Positions 9,113-20,337 of a stretch of 34,286 bases of DNA are shown here, piece by piece. A program made the position numbers and the translations under genes. The stretch comes from Saccoglossus kowalevskii (lineage: Eukaryota; Hemichordata; Enteropneusta; Harrimaniidae), in the NCBI RefSeq assembly GCF_000003605.2, contig NW_003150348.1:1-34286 (forward strand), written 5' to 3'. Under the pieces are notes generated by a model. That model was not told where the DNA came from and did not search any database. It was given only the letters and a program-made list of their open reading frames with translations. Each line of letters starts with the position of its first letter. The stretch's first letter is position 1.

Positions 9113-9387
9113 TATGACATTAAGTCCTTATATAAAACACGATGACCCCAATTCTGCCCTTTGACATTGAATGTCTCATTTTTATGTCACCGTTTTGACG
9201 TTTGTGCAATCATATATTGAGTAACGCAATCAGAACAGGCGCCATTTTCAATTGAAAACACTTTTATGAATTACGTAATCGACGATGCAGTACGCAATCA
9301 AAACTTGCGCCACTTGAATATGAAAACAATCATTAATGACGTAATCGACCATGAAGTACGAGTACAATTTACGCAAAATAGGACACG

Positions 9388-9475
9388 TCCTTCGAGCCGG
9401 ATTCGAACCAGCGACCTAAGGATAACAGCAAATGACCACTACAGTCCTCCGCTCTACCAACTGAGCTATCGAAGG
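9388..9475 (-). tRNA. tRNA-Tyr-GTA: tRNA-Tyr(GTA), intact
   Basis: Exons and intron match the reference. Flank class C. Block copy of 7935. Confidence 0.95.
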
Positions 9476-9750
9476 GATGACATGTAGTCATTATGTCAAA
9501 CATGATGACCCCAATTCTGCCATTTGACATTGAATGTCTCATTATGATGTCACCGTTTTGACGTTTGTGCAATCATATATTGAGTAACGCAATCAGAACA
9601 TGCGCCATTTTCAATTGAAAACACTTTCATGAATTACGTAATCGACGATGCAGTACGCAATCAAAACTTGCGCCACTCGAATTTGAAAACAATCATTAAT
9701 GACGTAATCGACTATGAAGTACTAGTACAATTTACGCAAAACAGGACACG

Positions 9751-9838
9751 TCCTTCGAGCCGGATTCGAACTAGCGACGTAAGGATAACAGCAAACGACC
9801 ACTACAGTCCTCCGCCCTACCAACTGAGCTATCGAAGG
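9751..9838 (-). tRNA. tRNA-Tyr copy, A52, C45, G23
   Basis: A52:C62 mismatch at the B-box edge; the others are mild. Exons as 9025 without A37, but flank class A. Confidence 0.7.
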
Positions 9839-10113
9839 GATGACATGTAGTCATTATGTCAAACATGATGAGTCCAATTCTGCCCTTTGACATTGAATGT
9901 CTCATTATGATGTCACCGTTTTGACGTTTGTGCAATCATATATTGAGTAACGCAATCAAAACATGCGCCATTTTCAATTGAAAACACTTTCATGAATTAC
10001 ATAATCGACGATGCAGTATGCAATCAAAACTTGCGCCACTCGAATTTGGAAACAATCATTAATGACGTAATCGACTATGAAGTACTAGTACAATTTACGC
10101 AAAACAGGACACG

Positions 10114-10201
10114 TCCTTCGAGCCTGATACGAACCAGCGACCTAAGGATAACAGCAAACAACCACTACAGTCCTCCGCTCTACCAACTGAGCTATCAAAG
10201 G
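10114..10201 (-). pseudogene. tRNA-Tyr copy with broken B box (T58)
   Basis: A58 is T and C62 is A, both in the B box; T5 is a wobble. Intron has two changes. Flank class A. Same allele at 11929. Confidence 0.85.
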
Positions 10202-10476
10202 GATGACATGTAGTCATTATGTCAAACATGATGAGTCCAATTCTGCCCTTTGACATTTAATGTCTCATTATGATGTTACTGTTTTGACGTTTGTGCAATC
10301 ATATATTGAGTAACGCAATCAGAACATGCACCATTTTCAATTGAAAACACTTTCATGAATTACGTAATCGACGATGCAGTACGCAATCAAAACTTGCGCC
10401 ACTCGAATTTGAAAACAATCATTAATGACGTAATCGACTATGAAGTGCTAGTACAATTTACGCAAAACAGGACACG

Positions 10477-10564
10477 TCCTTCGAGCCGGATTCGAACCAG
10501 CGACCTAAGGATAACAGAAAATAACCACTACAGTCCTCCGCTCTACCAACTGAGCTATCGAAGG
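10477..10564 (-). tRNA. tRNA-Tyr-GTA: tRNA-Tyr(GTA), intact exons
   Basis: Two intron substitutions (AACAGAAAATAACCA on the plus strand). Flank class A. Confidence 0.93.
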
Positions 10565-10839
10565 GATGACATGTAGTCATTATGTCAAACATGATGAGTC
10601 CAATTCTGCCCTTTGACATTTAATGTCTCATTATGATGTCACCGTTTTGACGTTTGTGCAATCATATATTGAGTAACGCAATCAGAACATGCACCATTTT
10701 CAATTGAAAACACTTTCATGAATTACGTAATCGACGATGCAGTACGCAATCAAAACTTGCGCCACTCGAATTTGAAAACAATCATTAATGACGTAATCGA
10801 CCATGAACTACTAGTACAATTTACGCAAAACAGGACACG

Positions 10840-10927
10840 TTCGTCGAGCCGGATTCGAACCAGCGACCTAAGGATAACAGCAAATGATCACTACAGTCCT
10901 CCGATCTACCAACTGAGCTATCGAAAG
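10840..10927 (-). pseudogene. Degenerate tRNA-Tyr copy
   Basis: A72, C70, T24 (mismatch with C11) and T2 (wobble). One intron change. Flank class B. Confidence 0.8.
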
Positions 10928-11202
10928 GATGACATGTAGTCATTATATCAAACACGATGACCCCAATTATACCCTTTGACATTGAATGTCTCATTTTGAT
11001 GTCACCGTTTTGACGTTTGTGCAATCATATATTGAGTAACGCAATCAGAACATGCGCCATTTTCAATTGAAAACACTTTCATGAATTACGTAATCGACGA
11101 TGCCTTACGCATTCAAAACTTGCGCCACTCGAATTTGAAAACAATCATTAATGACGTAATCGACCATGAAGTACTAGTACAATTTACGCAAAATAGGACA
11201 CG

Positions 11203-11290
11203 TCCTTCGAGCCGGATTCGAACCAGCGACCTAAGGATAACAGCAAATGACCACTACTGTCCTCCGCTCTACCAACTGAGCTATCGAAGG
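11203..11290 (-). pseudogene. tRNA-Tyr copy with A33
   Basis: Sole exon change is T33 to A, the universal U-turn base of the anticodon loop, so decoding should fail although transcription signals are whole. Flank class A. Confidence 0.8.
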
Positions 11291-11565
11291 GATGACATGT
11301 AGTCATTATGTCAAACATGATGAGTCCAATTCTGCCCTTTGACATTGAATGTCTCATTATGATGTCACCGTTTTGACGTTTGTGCAATCATATATTGAGT
11401 AACGCAATCAAAACATGCGCCATTTTCAATTGAAAACACTTTCATGAATTACATAATCGACGATGCAGTATGCAATCAAAACTTGCTCCACTCGAATTTG
11501 AAAACAATCATTAATGACGTAATCGACTATGAAGTACTAGTACAATTTACGCAAAACAGGACACG

Positions 11566-11653
11566 TCCTTCGAGCCGGATTCGAACCAGCGACCTAAGGA
11601 TAACAGCAAATGACCACTACAGTCCTCCGCTCTACCAACTGAGCTATCGAAGG
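11566..11653 (-). tRNA. tRNA-Tyr-GTA: tRNA-Tyr(GTA), intact
   Basis: Exons and intron match the reference. Flank class B. Confidence 0.95.
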
Positions 11654-11928
11654 GATGACATGTAGTCATTATATCAAACACGATGACCCCAATTATACCC
11701 TTTGACATTGAATGTCTCATTTTGATGTCACCGTTTTGACGTTTGTACAATCATATATTGAGTAACGCAATCAGAACATGCGCCATTTTCAATTGAAAAC
11801 ACTTTCATGAATTATGTAATCGACGATGCAGTACGCAATCCAAACTTGCGCCACTCAAATTTGGAAACAATCATTAATGACGTAATCGACTATGAAGTAC
11901 TAGTACAATTTACGCAAAACAGGACACG

Positions 11929-12016
11929 TCCTTCGAGCCTGATACGAACCAGCGACCTAAGGATAACAGCAAACAACCACTACAGTCCTCCGCTCTACCA
12001 ACTGAGCTATCAAAGG
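11929..12016 (-). pseudogene. tRNA-Tyr copy with broken B box (T58)
   Basis: Same T58, A62, T5 and intron allele as 10114. Flank class A. Confidence 0.85.
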
Positions 12017-12291
12017 GATGACATGTAGTCATTATGTCAAACATGATGAGTCCAATTCTGCCCTTTGACATTTAATGTCTCATTATGATGTTACTGTTTT
12101 GACGTTTGTGCAATCATATATTGAGTAACGCAATCAGAACATGCACCATTTTCAATTGAAAACACTTTCATGAATTACGTAATCGACGATGCAGTACGCA
12201 ATCAAAACTTGCGCCACTCGAATTTGAAAACAATCATTAATGACGTAATCGACCATGAACTACTAGTACAATTTACGCAAAACAGGACACG

Positions 12292-12379
12292 TCCTTCGAG
12301 CCGGATTCGAACCAGCGACCTAAGGATAACAGCAAATGACCACTACAGTCCTCCGCTCTACCAACTGAGCTATCGAAGG
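12292..12379 (-). tRNA. tRNA-Tyr-GTA: tRNA-Tyr(GTA), intact, 41-bp flank deletion
   Basis: Exons and intron match the reference, but the 5' flank from about -18 to -58 is missing (junction at 12391-12408). Same flank form at 28481, 30045 and 33217. Confidence 0.95.
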
Positions 12380-12390
12380 GATGACATGTA

Positions 12391-12408
12391 GTCATTTTGT
12401 CTCATTTT
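12391..12408. repeat. Flank deletion junction
   Basis: GTCATTTTGTCTCATTTT joins the near flank to the far flank, removing 41 bp including the GACATT-G-AATGTC dyad. Confidence 0.85.
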
Positions 12409-12612
12409 GATGTCACCGTTTTGACGTTTGTGCAATCATATATTGAGTTACGCAATCAGAACATGGCCATTTTAAATTGAAAACTCTTTCATGAATTACG
12501 TAATCGACGATGCATTAAGCAATCAAAACTTGCGCAACTCGAATTTGAAAACAATCATTAATGACGTAATCGACCATGAAGTACTAGTACAATTTACGCA
12601 AAACAGGACACG

Positions 12613-12698
12613 TACTTCGAGCTGGATCGAACCAGCGACATAAGGATAACAGCAAATGACCACTACAGTCCTCCGCTCTACCACTGAGCTATCGAAGG
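12613..12698 (-). pseudogene. tRNA-Tyr copy with two single-base deletions
   Basis: One base lost in the T loop and one in the D loop, plus T72, A63 and T45. Homopolymer losses continue upstream (CCGTTTGACGTTGTGC), so sequence error is possible. Flank class C. Relative of 28802. Confidence 0.75.
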
Positions 12699-12971
12699 GA
12701 TGACATGTAGTCATTATGTCAAACATGATGACCCCAATTCTGCCATTTGACATTGAATGTCTCATTATGATGTCACCGTTTGACGTTGTGCAATCATATA
12801 TTGAGTAACGCAATCAGAACATGCGCCATTTTCAATTGAAAACACTTTCATGAATTACGTAATCGACGATGCAGTATGCAATCAAAACTTGCGCCACTCG
12901 AATTTGAAAACAATCATTAATGACGTAATCGACCATGAAGTACTAGTACTATGTAAGCAAAACAGGACACG

Positions 12972-13059
12972 TCCTTCGAGCCGGATTCGAACCAGCGACG
13001 TAAGGATAACAGCAAATGACCACTACAGTCCTCCGCTCTACCAACTGAGCTATCGAAGG
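12972..13059 (-). tRNA. tRNA-Tyr-GTA: tRNA-Tyr copy, C45 only
   Basis: Single variable-loop change. Flank starts as class A but continues with ATTATACC of class B, a recombinant flank. Confidence 0.88.
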
Positions 13060-13334
13060 GATGACATGTAGTCATTATGTCAAACATGATGAGTCCAATT
13101 ATACCCTTTGACATTGAATGTCTCATTATGATGTCACCGTTTTGACGTTTGTGCAATCATATATTGAGTAACGCAATCAAAACATGCGCCATTTTAAATT
13201 GAAAACACTTTCATGAATTACATAATCGACGATGCAGTATGCAATCAAAACTTGCGCCACTCGAATTTGAAAACAATCATTAATGACGTAATCGACTATG
13301 AAGTACTAGTACAATTTACGCAAAACAGGACACG

Positions 13335-13422
13335 TCCTTCGAGCCGGATTCGAACCAGCGACCTAAGGATAACAGCAAATGACCACTACAATCCTCCGCT
13401 CTACCAACTGAGCTATCGAAGG
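13335..13422 (-). tRNA. tRNA-Tyr-GTA: tRNA-Tyr copy, T32 only
   Basis: C32 to T turns the anticodon-intron pair into T-G wobble. Flank class B. Confidence 0.85.
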
Positions 13423-13698
13423 GATGACATGTAGTCATTATATCAAACACGATGACCCCAATTATACCCTTTGACATTGAATGTCTCATTTTGATGTCAC
13501 CGTTTTGACGTTTGTGCAATCATATATTGAGTAACGCAATCAGAACATGCGCCATTTTAAATTGAAAACACTTTCATGAATTACGTAATCGACGATGCAG
13601 TACGCAATCAAAACTTGCGCCACTTGAATTTGAAAACAATTCATTAATGACGTAACCGACCATGCAGTATTAGTACAATTTACGCAAAACAGGACACG

Positions 13699-13786
13699 TT
13701 CTTCGAGCCGGATTCGAACCAGCGACCTAAGGATAACAGCAAATGACCTCTACAGTCCTCCGCTCTACCAACTGAGCTATCGAAGG
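13699..13786 (-). tRNA. tRNA-Tyr copy, C1:A72 mismatch
   Basis: A72 plus a change in the first intron base. Flank class B. Confidence 0.75.
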
Positions 13787-14062
13787 GATGACATGTAGTC
13801 ATTATATCAAACACGATGACCCCAATTATACCATTTGACATTGAATGTCTCATTATGATGTCACCGTTTTGACGTTTGTGCAATCATATATTGAGTAACG
13901 CAATCAGAACATGCGCCATTTTCAATTGAAAACACTTTCATGAATTACGTAATCGACGATGCAGTACGCAATCAAAACTTGCGCCACTTGAATTTGAAAA
14001 CAATTCATTAATGACGTAACCGACCATGCAGTATTAGTACAATTTACGCAAAACAGGACACG

Positions 14063-14150
14063 TCCTTCGAGCCGGATTCGAACCAGCGACCTAAGGATAA
14101 CAGCAAATGACCACTACAGTCCTCCGCTCTACCAACTGAGCTATCGAACG
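14063..14150 (-). tRNA. tRNA-Tyr copy, G2:G71 mismatch
   Basis: C2 is G. No other exon change. Flank class B (ATTTAGTC). Confidence 0.75.
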
Positions 14151-14424
14151 GATGACATTTAGTCATTATATCAAACACGATGACCCCAATTATACCCTTT
14201 GACATTGAATGTCTCATTTTGATGTCACCGTTTTGACGTTTGTGCAATCATATATTGAGTAACGCAATCAGAACATGGCCATTTTAAATCGAAAACACTT
14301 TCATGAATTACGTAATCGACGATGCAGTAAGCAATCAAAACTTGCGCAACTCGAATTTGAAAACAATCATTAATGACGTAATCGACCATGAAGTACTAGT
14401 ACAATTTACGCAAAACAGGACACG

Positions 14425-14512
14425 TTCTTCGAGCCGGATTCGAACCAGCGACCTAAGGATAACAGCAAATGACCACTACAGTCCTCCGCTCTACCAACTG
14501 AGCTATCGAAGG
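14425..14512 (-). tRNA. tRNA-Tyr copy, C1:A72 mismatch
   Basis: A72 only. Flank class B (ATCGAACACG). Confidence 0.78.
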
Positions 14513-14788
14513 GATGACATGTAGTCATTATATCGAACACGATGACCCCAATTCTGCCCTTTGACATTGAATGTCCCATTTTGATGTCACCGTTTTGACG
14601 TTTGTGCAATCATATATTGAGTAACGCAATCAGAACATGCGCCATTTTCAATTGGAAACACTTTCTTGAATGACGTAATCGACGATGCAGTACGCAATCA
14701 AAATTTGCGCCACTTGAATTTGAAAACAATTCATTAATGACGTAACCGACCATGCAGTATTAGTACAATTTACGCAAAACAGGACACG

Positions 14789-14876
14789 TTCTTCGAGCCG
14801 GATTCGAACCAGCGACCTAAGGATAACAGCAAATGACCACTACAGTCCTCCGCTCTACCAACTGAGCTATCGAAGG
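14789..14876 (-). tRNA. tRNA-Tyr copy, C1:A72 mismatch
   Basis: A72 only. Flank class B with a reworked start (ATGTCCTAAGTATATC). Confidence 0.77.
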
Positions 14877-15151
14877 GATGACATGTCCTAAGTATATCAA
14901 ACACGATGACCCCAATTATACCCTTTGACATTGAATGTCTCATTTTGATGTCACCGTTTTGACGTTTGTGCAATCATATATTGAGTAACGCAATCAGAAC
15001 ATGCGCCATTTTAAATTGAAAACACTTTCATGAATTACGTAATCGACGATGCAGTAAGCAATCAAAACTTGCGCAACTCGAATTTGAAAACAATCATTAA
15101 TGACGTAATCGACCATGAATTACTAGTACAATTTACGCAAAACGGGACACG

Positions 15152-15239
15152 TCCTTCGAGCCGGATTCGAACCAGCGACCTAAGGATAACAGCAAATGAC
15201 CACTACAGTCCTCCGCGCTACCAACTGAGCTATCGAAGG
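15152..15239 (-). tRNA. tRNA-Tyr copy, T12:C23 mismatch
   Basis: C23 disrupts one D-stem pair. Flank class B. Confidence 0.75.
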
Positions 15240-15515
15240 GATGACATGTAGTCATTATATCAAACACGATGACCCCAATTCTGCCCTTTGACATTGAATG
15301 TCTCATTTTTATGTCACCGTTTTGACGTTTGTGCAATCATATATTGAGTAACGCAATCAGAACATGCGCCATTTTCAATTGGAAACACTTTCATGAATAA
15401 CGTAATCGACGATGCAGTACGCAATCAAAACTTGCGCCACTTGAATTTGAAAACAATTCATTAATGACGTAACCGACCATGAAGTACTAGTACAATGTAC
15501 GCAAAACAGGACACG

Positions 15516-15603
15516 TCCTTCGAGCCGGATTCGAACCAGCGACCTAAGGATAACAGCAAATGACCACTACAGTCCTCCGCTCTACCAACTGAGCTATCGA
15601 AGG
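15516..15603 (-). tRNA. tRNA-Tyr-GTA: tRNA-Tyr(GTA), intact
   Basis: Exons and intron match the reference. Flank class A with TTTAACATTGAATGTCTAAATATG, shared with 15879 and 17076. Confidence 0.95.
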
Positions 15604-15878
15604 GATGACATGTAGTCATTATGTCAAACATGATGAGTCCAATTCTGCCATTTAACATTGAATGTCTAAATATGATGTCACCGTTTTGACGTTTGTGCAA
15701 TCATATATTGAGTAACGCAATCAGAACATACGCCATTTTCAATTGAAAACTCTTTCATGAATTACGTAATCGACGATGCAGTACGCAATCAAAACTTGCG
15801 CCACTTGAATTTGAAAACAATCATTAATGACGTAATCGACCATGAAGTACTAGTACAATGTACGCAAAACAGGACACG

Positions 15879-15966
15879 TCCTTCGAGCCGGATTCGAACC
15901 AGCGACCTAAGGATAACAGCAAATGACCACTACAGTCCTCCGCTCTACCAACTGAGCTATCGAAGG
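15879..15966 (-). tRNA. tRNA-Tyr-GTA: tRNA-Tyr(GTA), intact
   Basis: Exons and intron match the reference. Flank as 15516. Confidence 0.95.
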
Positions 15967-16241
15967 GATGACATGTAGTCATTATGTCAAACATGATGAG
16001 TCCAATTCTGCCATTTAACATTGAATGTCTAAATATGATGTCACCGTTTTGACGTTTGTGCAATCATATATTGAGTAACGCAATCAGAACATACGCCATT
16101 TTCAATTGAAAACTCTTTCATGAATTACGTAATCGACGATGCAGTACGCAATCAAAACTTGCGCCACTTGAATTTGAAAACAATCATTAATGACGTAATC
16201 GACCATGAAGTACTAGTACAATGTACGCAAAACAGGAGACG

Positions 16242-16329
16242 TCCTTCGAGCCGGATTCGAACCAGCGACCTAAGGATAACAGCAAATGACCACTACAGTC
16301 CTCCGCTCTACCAACTGAGCTATCGAAGG
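16242..16329 (-). tRNA. tRNA-Tyr-GTA: tRNA-Tyr(GTA), intact
   Basis: Exons and intron match the reference. Flank class A with CATTTAATGTCACATTATG. Confidence 0.95.
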
Positions 16330-16601
16330 GATGACATGTAGTCATTATGTCAAACATGATGAGTCCAATTCTGCCCTTTGACATTTAATGTCACATTATG
16401 ATGTCACCGTTTTGACGTTTGTGCAATCATATATTGAGTAACGCAATCAGAACATGCGCCATTTTCAATTGAAAACACTTTCATGAATTACGTAATCGAC
16501 GGCGTACGCAATCAAAACTTGCGCAACTCGAATTTGAAAACAATCATTAATGACGTAATCGACCATGAAGTACTAGTACAATTTACGCAAAACAGGACAC
16601 A

Positions 16602-16686
16602 TCCTTCGAGCCGGATTCGAACCAGCGACGTAAGGATAACAGCAAATGACCATTACAGTCCTCCGCTCTACCAACTGAGCTATCGA
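16602..16686 (-). pseudogene. tRNA-Tyr copy lacking its first three bases, second half of a doublet
   Basis: Positions 1-3 and the entire 5' flank are gone; TCGA joins TGATGTCACC. Also A37 and C45. It lies only 26 bp downstream of the copy at 16713 and keeps the TTTT terminator. Confidence 0.85.
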
Positions 16687-16712
16687 TGATGTCACCATTT
16701 TGACAGTACACG

Positions 16713-16800
16713 TCCTTCGAGCCGGATTCGAACCAGCGACCTAAGGATAACAGCAAATGACCACTACAGTTCTCCGCTCTACCAACTGATCTATCGAAGG
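16713..16800 (-). tRNA. tRNA-Tyr copy, first half of a doublet, no terminator
   Basis: A30 (mismatch with C40) and A11 (mismatch with G24). No TTTT lies between it and the partial copy at 16602, so a transcript would run through both. Flank class A. Confidence 0.75.
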
Positions 16801-17075
16801 GATGACATGTAGTCATTATGTCAAACATGATGAGTCCAATTCTGCCATTTGACATTGAATGTCTCATTATGATGTCACCGTTTTGACGTTTGTGCAATCA
16901 TATATTGAGTAACGCAATCAGAACATGCGCCATTTTCAATTGAAAACACTTTCATGAGTTACGTAATCGACGATGCAGTACGCAATCAAAACTTGCGCCA
17001 CTTGAATTTGAAAACAATCATTAATGACGTAATCGACCATGAAGTACTAGTACAATGTACGCAAAACAGGACACG

Positions 17076-17163
17076 TCCTTCGAGCCGGATTCGAACCAGC
17101 GACCTAAGGATAACAGCAAATGACCACTACAGTCCTCCGCTCTACCAACTGAGCTATCGAAGG
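17076..17163 (-). tRNA. tRNA-Tyr-GTA: tRNA-Tyr(GTA), intact
   Basis: Exons and intron match the reference. Flank as 15516. Confidence 0.95.
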
Positions 17164-17432
17164 GATGACATGTAGTCATTATGTCAAACATGATGAGTCC
17201 AATTCTGCCATTTAACATTGAATGTCTAAATATGATGTCACCGTTTTGACGTTTGTGCAATCATATATTGAGTAACGCAATCAGACATACGCCATTTTCA
17301 AATGAAACTCTTTCATGAAATACGTAATCGACGATGCAGTACGCATAAAACTTGCGCAACTCGAATTTGAAACAATCATTAATGACGTAATCGACCATGA
17401 AGTACTAGTACAATTACGCAAAACAGGACACG

Positions 17433-17520
17433 TTCTTCGAGCCTGATTTGAACCAGCGATTAAAGGATAACAGCAAATGACCACTACAGTCCTCCGCTCT
17501 ACCAACTGAGCTATCGAAGG
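17433..17520 (-). pseudogene. Degenerate tRNA-Tyr copy
   Basis: A72, A62, A57 and three variable-loop changes. The spacer at 17281-17420 has a cluster of one-base losses. Flank class B. Confidence 0.8.
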
Positions 17521-17796
17521 GATGACATGTAGTCATTTATATCAAACACGATGACCCCAATTATACCCTTTGACATTGAATGTCCCATTATGATGTCACC
17601 GTTTTGACGTTAGTGCAATCATATATTGAGTAACGCAATCAGAACATGCGCCATTTTCAATTGAAAACACTTTCATGAATTACATAATCGACGATGCAGT
17701 ACGCAATCAAATCTTGCGCCACTTGAATTTGAAAACAATCATTAATGACGTAATCGACCTTGAAGTACTAGTATAATTTACGCAAAACAGGACACG

Positions 17797-17884
17797 TCCT
17801 TCGAGCCGGATTCGAACCAGCGACCTAAGGATAACAGCAAATGACCACTACAGTCCTCCGCTCTACCAACTGAGCTATCGAAGG
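17797..17884 (-). tRNA. tRNA-Tyr-GTA: tRNA-Tyr(GTA), intact
   Basis: Exons and intron match the reference. Flank class A. Confidence 0.95.
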
Positions 17885-18159
17885 GATGACATGTAGTCAT
17901 TATGTCAAACATGATGAGTCCAATTCTGCCCTTTGACATTGAATGTCTCATTATGATGTCACCGTTTTGACGTTTGTGCAATCATATATTGAGTAACGCA
18001 ATCAGAACATGCGCCATTTTCAATTGAAAACACTTTCATGAATTACGTAATCGACGATGCAGTAAGCAATAAAAACTTGCGCAACTCGAATTTGAAAACA
18101 ATCATTAATGACGTAATCGACCATGAAGTACTAGTACAATTTACGCAAAACAGGACACG

Positions 18160-18247
18160 TTCTTCGAGCCGGATTTGAACCAGCGACCTAAGGATAACAG
18201 CAAATGACCACTACAGTCCTCCGCTCTACCAACTGAGCTATCGAAGG
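18160..18247 (-). tRNA. tRNA-Tyr copy, A72 and A57
   Basis: C1:A72 mismatch; A57 is tolerated. Flank class A. Same exon allele as 31611. Confidence 0.75.
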
Positions 18248-18522
18248 GATGACATGTAGTCATTATGTCAAACATGATGAGTCCAATTCTGCCCTTTGAC
18301 ATTGAATGTCTCATTATGATGTCACCGTTTTGACGTTTGTGCAATCATATATTGAGTAACGCAATCAGAACATGCGCCATTGTCAATTGAAAACACTTTC
18401 ATGAATTACGTAATCGACGATGCAGTACGCAATCAAAACTTGCGCCACTCGAATTTGAAAACAATCATTAATGACGTAATCGACTATGAAGTACTAGTAC
18501 AATTTACGCAAAACAGGACACG

Positions 18523-18610
18523 TCCTTCGAGCCAAATTCGAACCAGCGACCTAAGGATAACAGCAAATAACCACTACAGTCCTCCGCTCTACCTACTGAG
18601 CTATCGAAGG
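18523..18610 (-). pseudogene. tRNA-Tyr copy with weakened T stem
   Basis: T61 and T62 replace the two Cs of the B box and leave two G-T wobbles; A17 in the D loop. Intron changed. Flank class B. Confidence 0.75.
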
Positions 18611-18885
18611 GATGACATGTAGTCATTATATCAAACACGATGACCCCAATTATACCCTTTGACATTGAATGTCTCATTATGATGTCACCGTTTTGACGTT
18701 TGTGCAATCATATATTGAGTAACGCAATCAGAACATGCGCCATTGTCAATTGAAAACACTTTCATGAATTACGTAATCGACGATGCAGTACGCAATCAAA
18801 ACTTGCGCCACTCGAATTTGAAAACAATCATTAATGACGTAATCGACTATGAAGTACTAGTACAATTTACGCAAAACAGGACACG

Positions 18886-18973
18886 TCCTTCGAGCCGAAT
18901 TAGAACCAGCGACCTAAGGATAACAGCAAATAACCACTACAGTCCTCCGCTCTACCAACTGAGCTATCGAAGG
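18886..18973 (-). pseudogene. tRNA-Tyr copy, T61 and T57
   Basis: Two B-box changes including pyrimidine 57. Intron as 18523. Flank class B (ATATAGTTATTATATC). Confidence 0.72.
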
Positions 18974-19248
18974 GATGACATATAGTTATTATATCAAACA
19001 CGATGACCCCAATTATACCCTTTGACATTGAATGTCTCATTTTGATGTCATCGTTTTGACGTTTGTGCAATCATATATTGAGTAACGCAATCAGAACATG
19101 CGCCATTTTAAATTGAAAACACTTTCATGAATTACGTAATCGACGATGCAGTACGCATTCAAAACTTGCGCAACTCGAATTTGAAAACAATCATTAATGA
19201 CGTAATCGACCATGAAGTACTAGTACAATTTACGCAAAACAGGACTCG

Positions 19249-19336
19249 TCCTTCGAGCCGGATTAGAACCAGCGACCTAAAGATAACAGCAAATGACCAC
19301 TACAGTCCTCCGCTCTACCAACTGAGCTATCGAAGG
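19249..19336 (-). tRNA. tRNA-Tyr copy, T57 and T41
   Basis: Pyrimidine at 57 weakens the B box; T41 gives a wobble with G29. Flank class A. Duplicated at 19975. Confidence 0.7.
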
Positions 19337-19611
19337 GATGACATGTAGTCACTATGTCAAACATGATGAGTCCAATTCTGCCTTTTGACATTGAATGTCT
19401 CATTATGATGTCACCGTTTTGACGTTTGTGCAATCATATATTGAGTAACGCAATCAGAACATGCGCCATTTTCAATTGAAAACACTTTCATGAATTACGT
19501 AATCGATGATGCATTACGCAATCAAAACTTGCGCCACTCGAATTTGAAAACAATCATTAATGACGTAATCGACCATGAACTACTAGTACAATTTACGCAA
19601 AACAGGACACG

Positions 19612-19699
19612 TCCTTCGAGCCGGATTCGGACCAGCGACCTAAGGATAACAGCAAATGACCACTACAGACCTCCGCTCTACCAACTGAGCTATCGAAGG
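19612..19699 (-). pseudogene. tRNA-Tyr copy, C55 and T31
   Basis: Invariant T55 (the pseudouridine site) is C, and T31 faces T39. Flank class B. Duplicated at 20338. Confidence 0.75.
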
Positions 19700-19974
19700 G
19701 ATGACATATAGTTATTATATCAAACACGATGACCCCAATTATACCCTTTGACATTGAATGTCTCATTTTGATGTCATCGTTTTGACGTTTGTGCAATCAT
19801 ATATTGAGTAACGCAATCAGAACATGCGCCATTTTAAATTGAAAACACTTTCATGAATTACGTAATCGACGATGCAGTACGCATTCAAAACTTGCGCAAC
19901 TCGAATTTGAAAACAATCATTAATGACGTAATCGACCATGAAGTACTAGTACAATTTACGCAAAACAGGACTCG

Positions 19975-20062
19975 TCCTTCGAGCCGGATTAGAACCAGCG
20001 ACCTAAAGATAACAGCAAATGACCACTACAGTCCTCCGCTCTACCAACTGAGCTATCGAAGG
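19975..20062 (-). tRNA. tRNA-Tyr copy, T57 and T41
   Basis: Second copy of the 19249 allele. Flank class A. Confidence 0.7.
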
Positions 20063-20337
20063 GATGACATGTAGTCACTATGTCAAACATGATGAGTCCA
20101 ATTCTGCCTTTTGACATTGAATGTCTCATTATGATGTCACCGTTTTGACGTTTGTGCAATCATATATTGAGTAACGCAATCAGAACATGCGCCATTTTCA
20201 ATTGAAAACACTTTCATGAATTACGTAATCGATGATGCATTACGCAATCAAAACTTGCGCCACTCGAATTTGAAAACAATCATTAATGACGTAATCGACC
20301 ATGAACTACTAGTACAATTTACGCAAAACAGGACACG

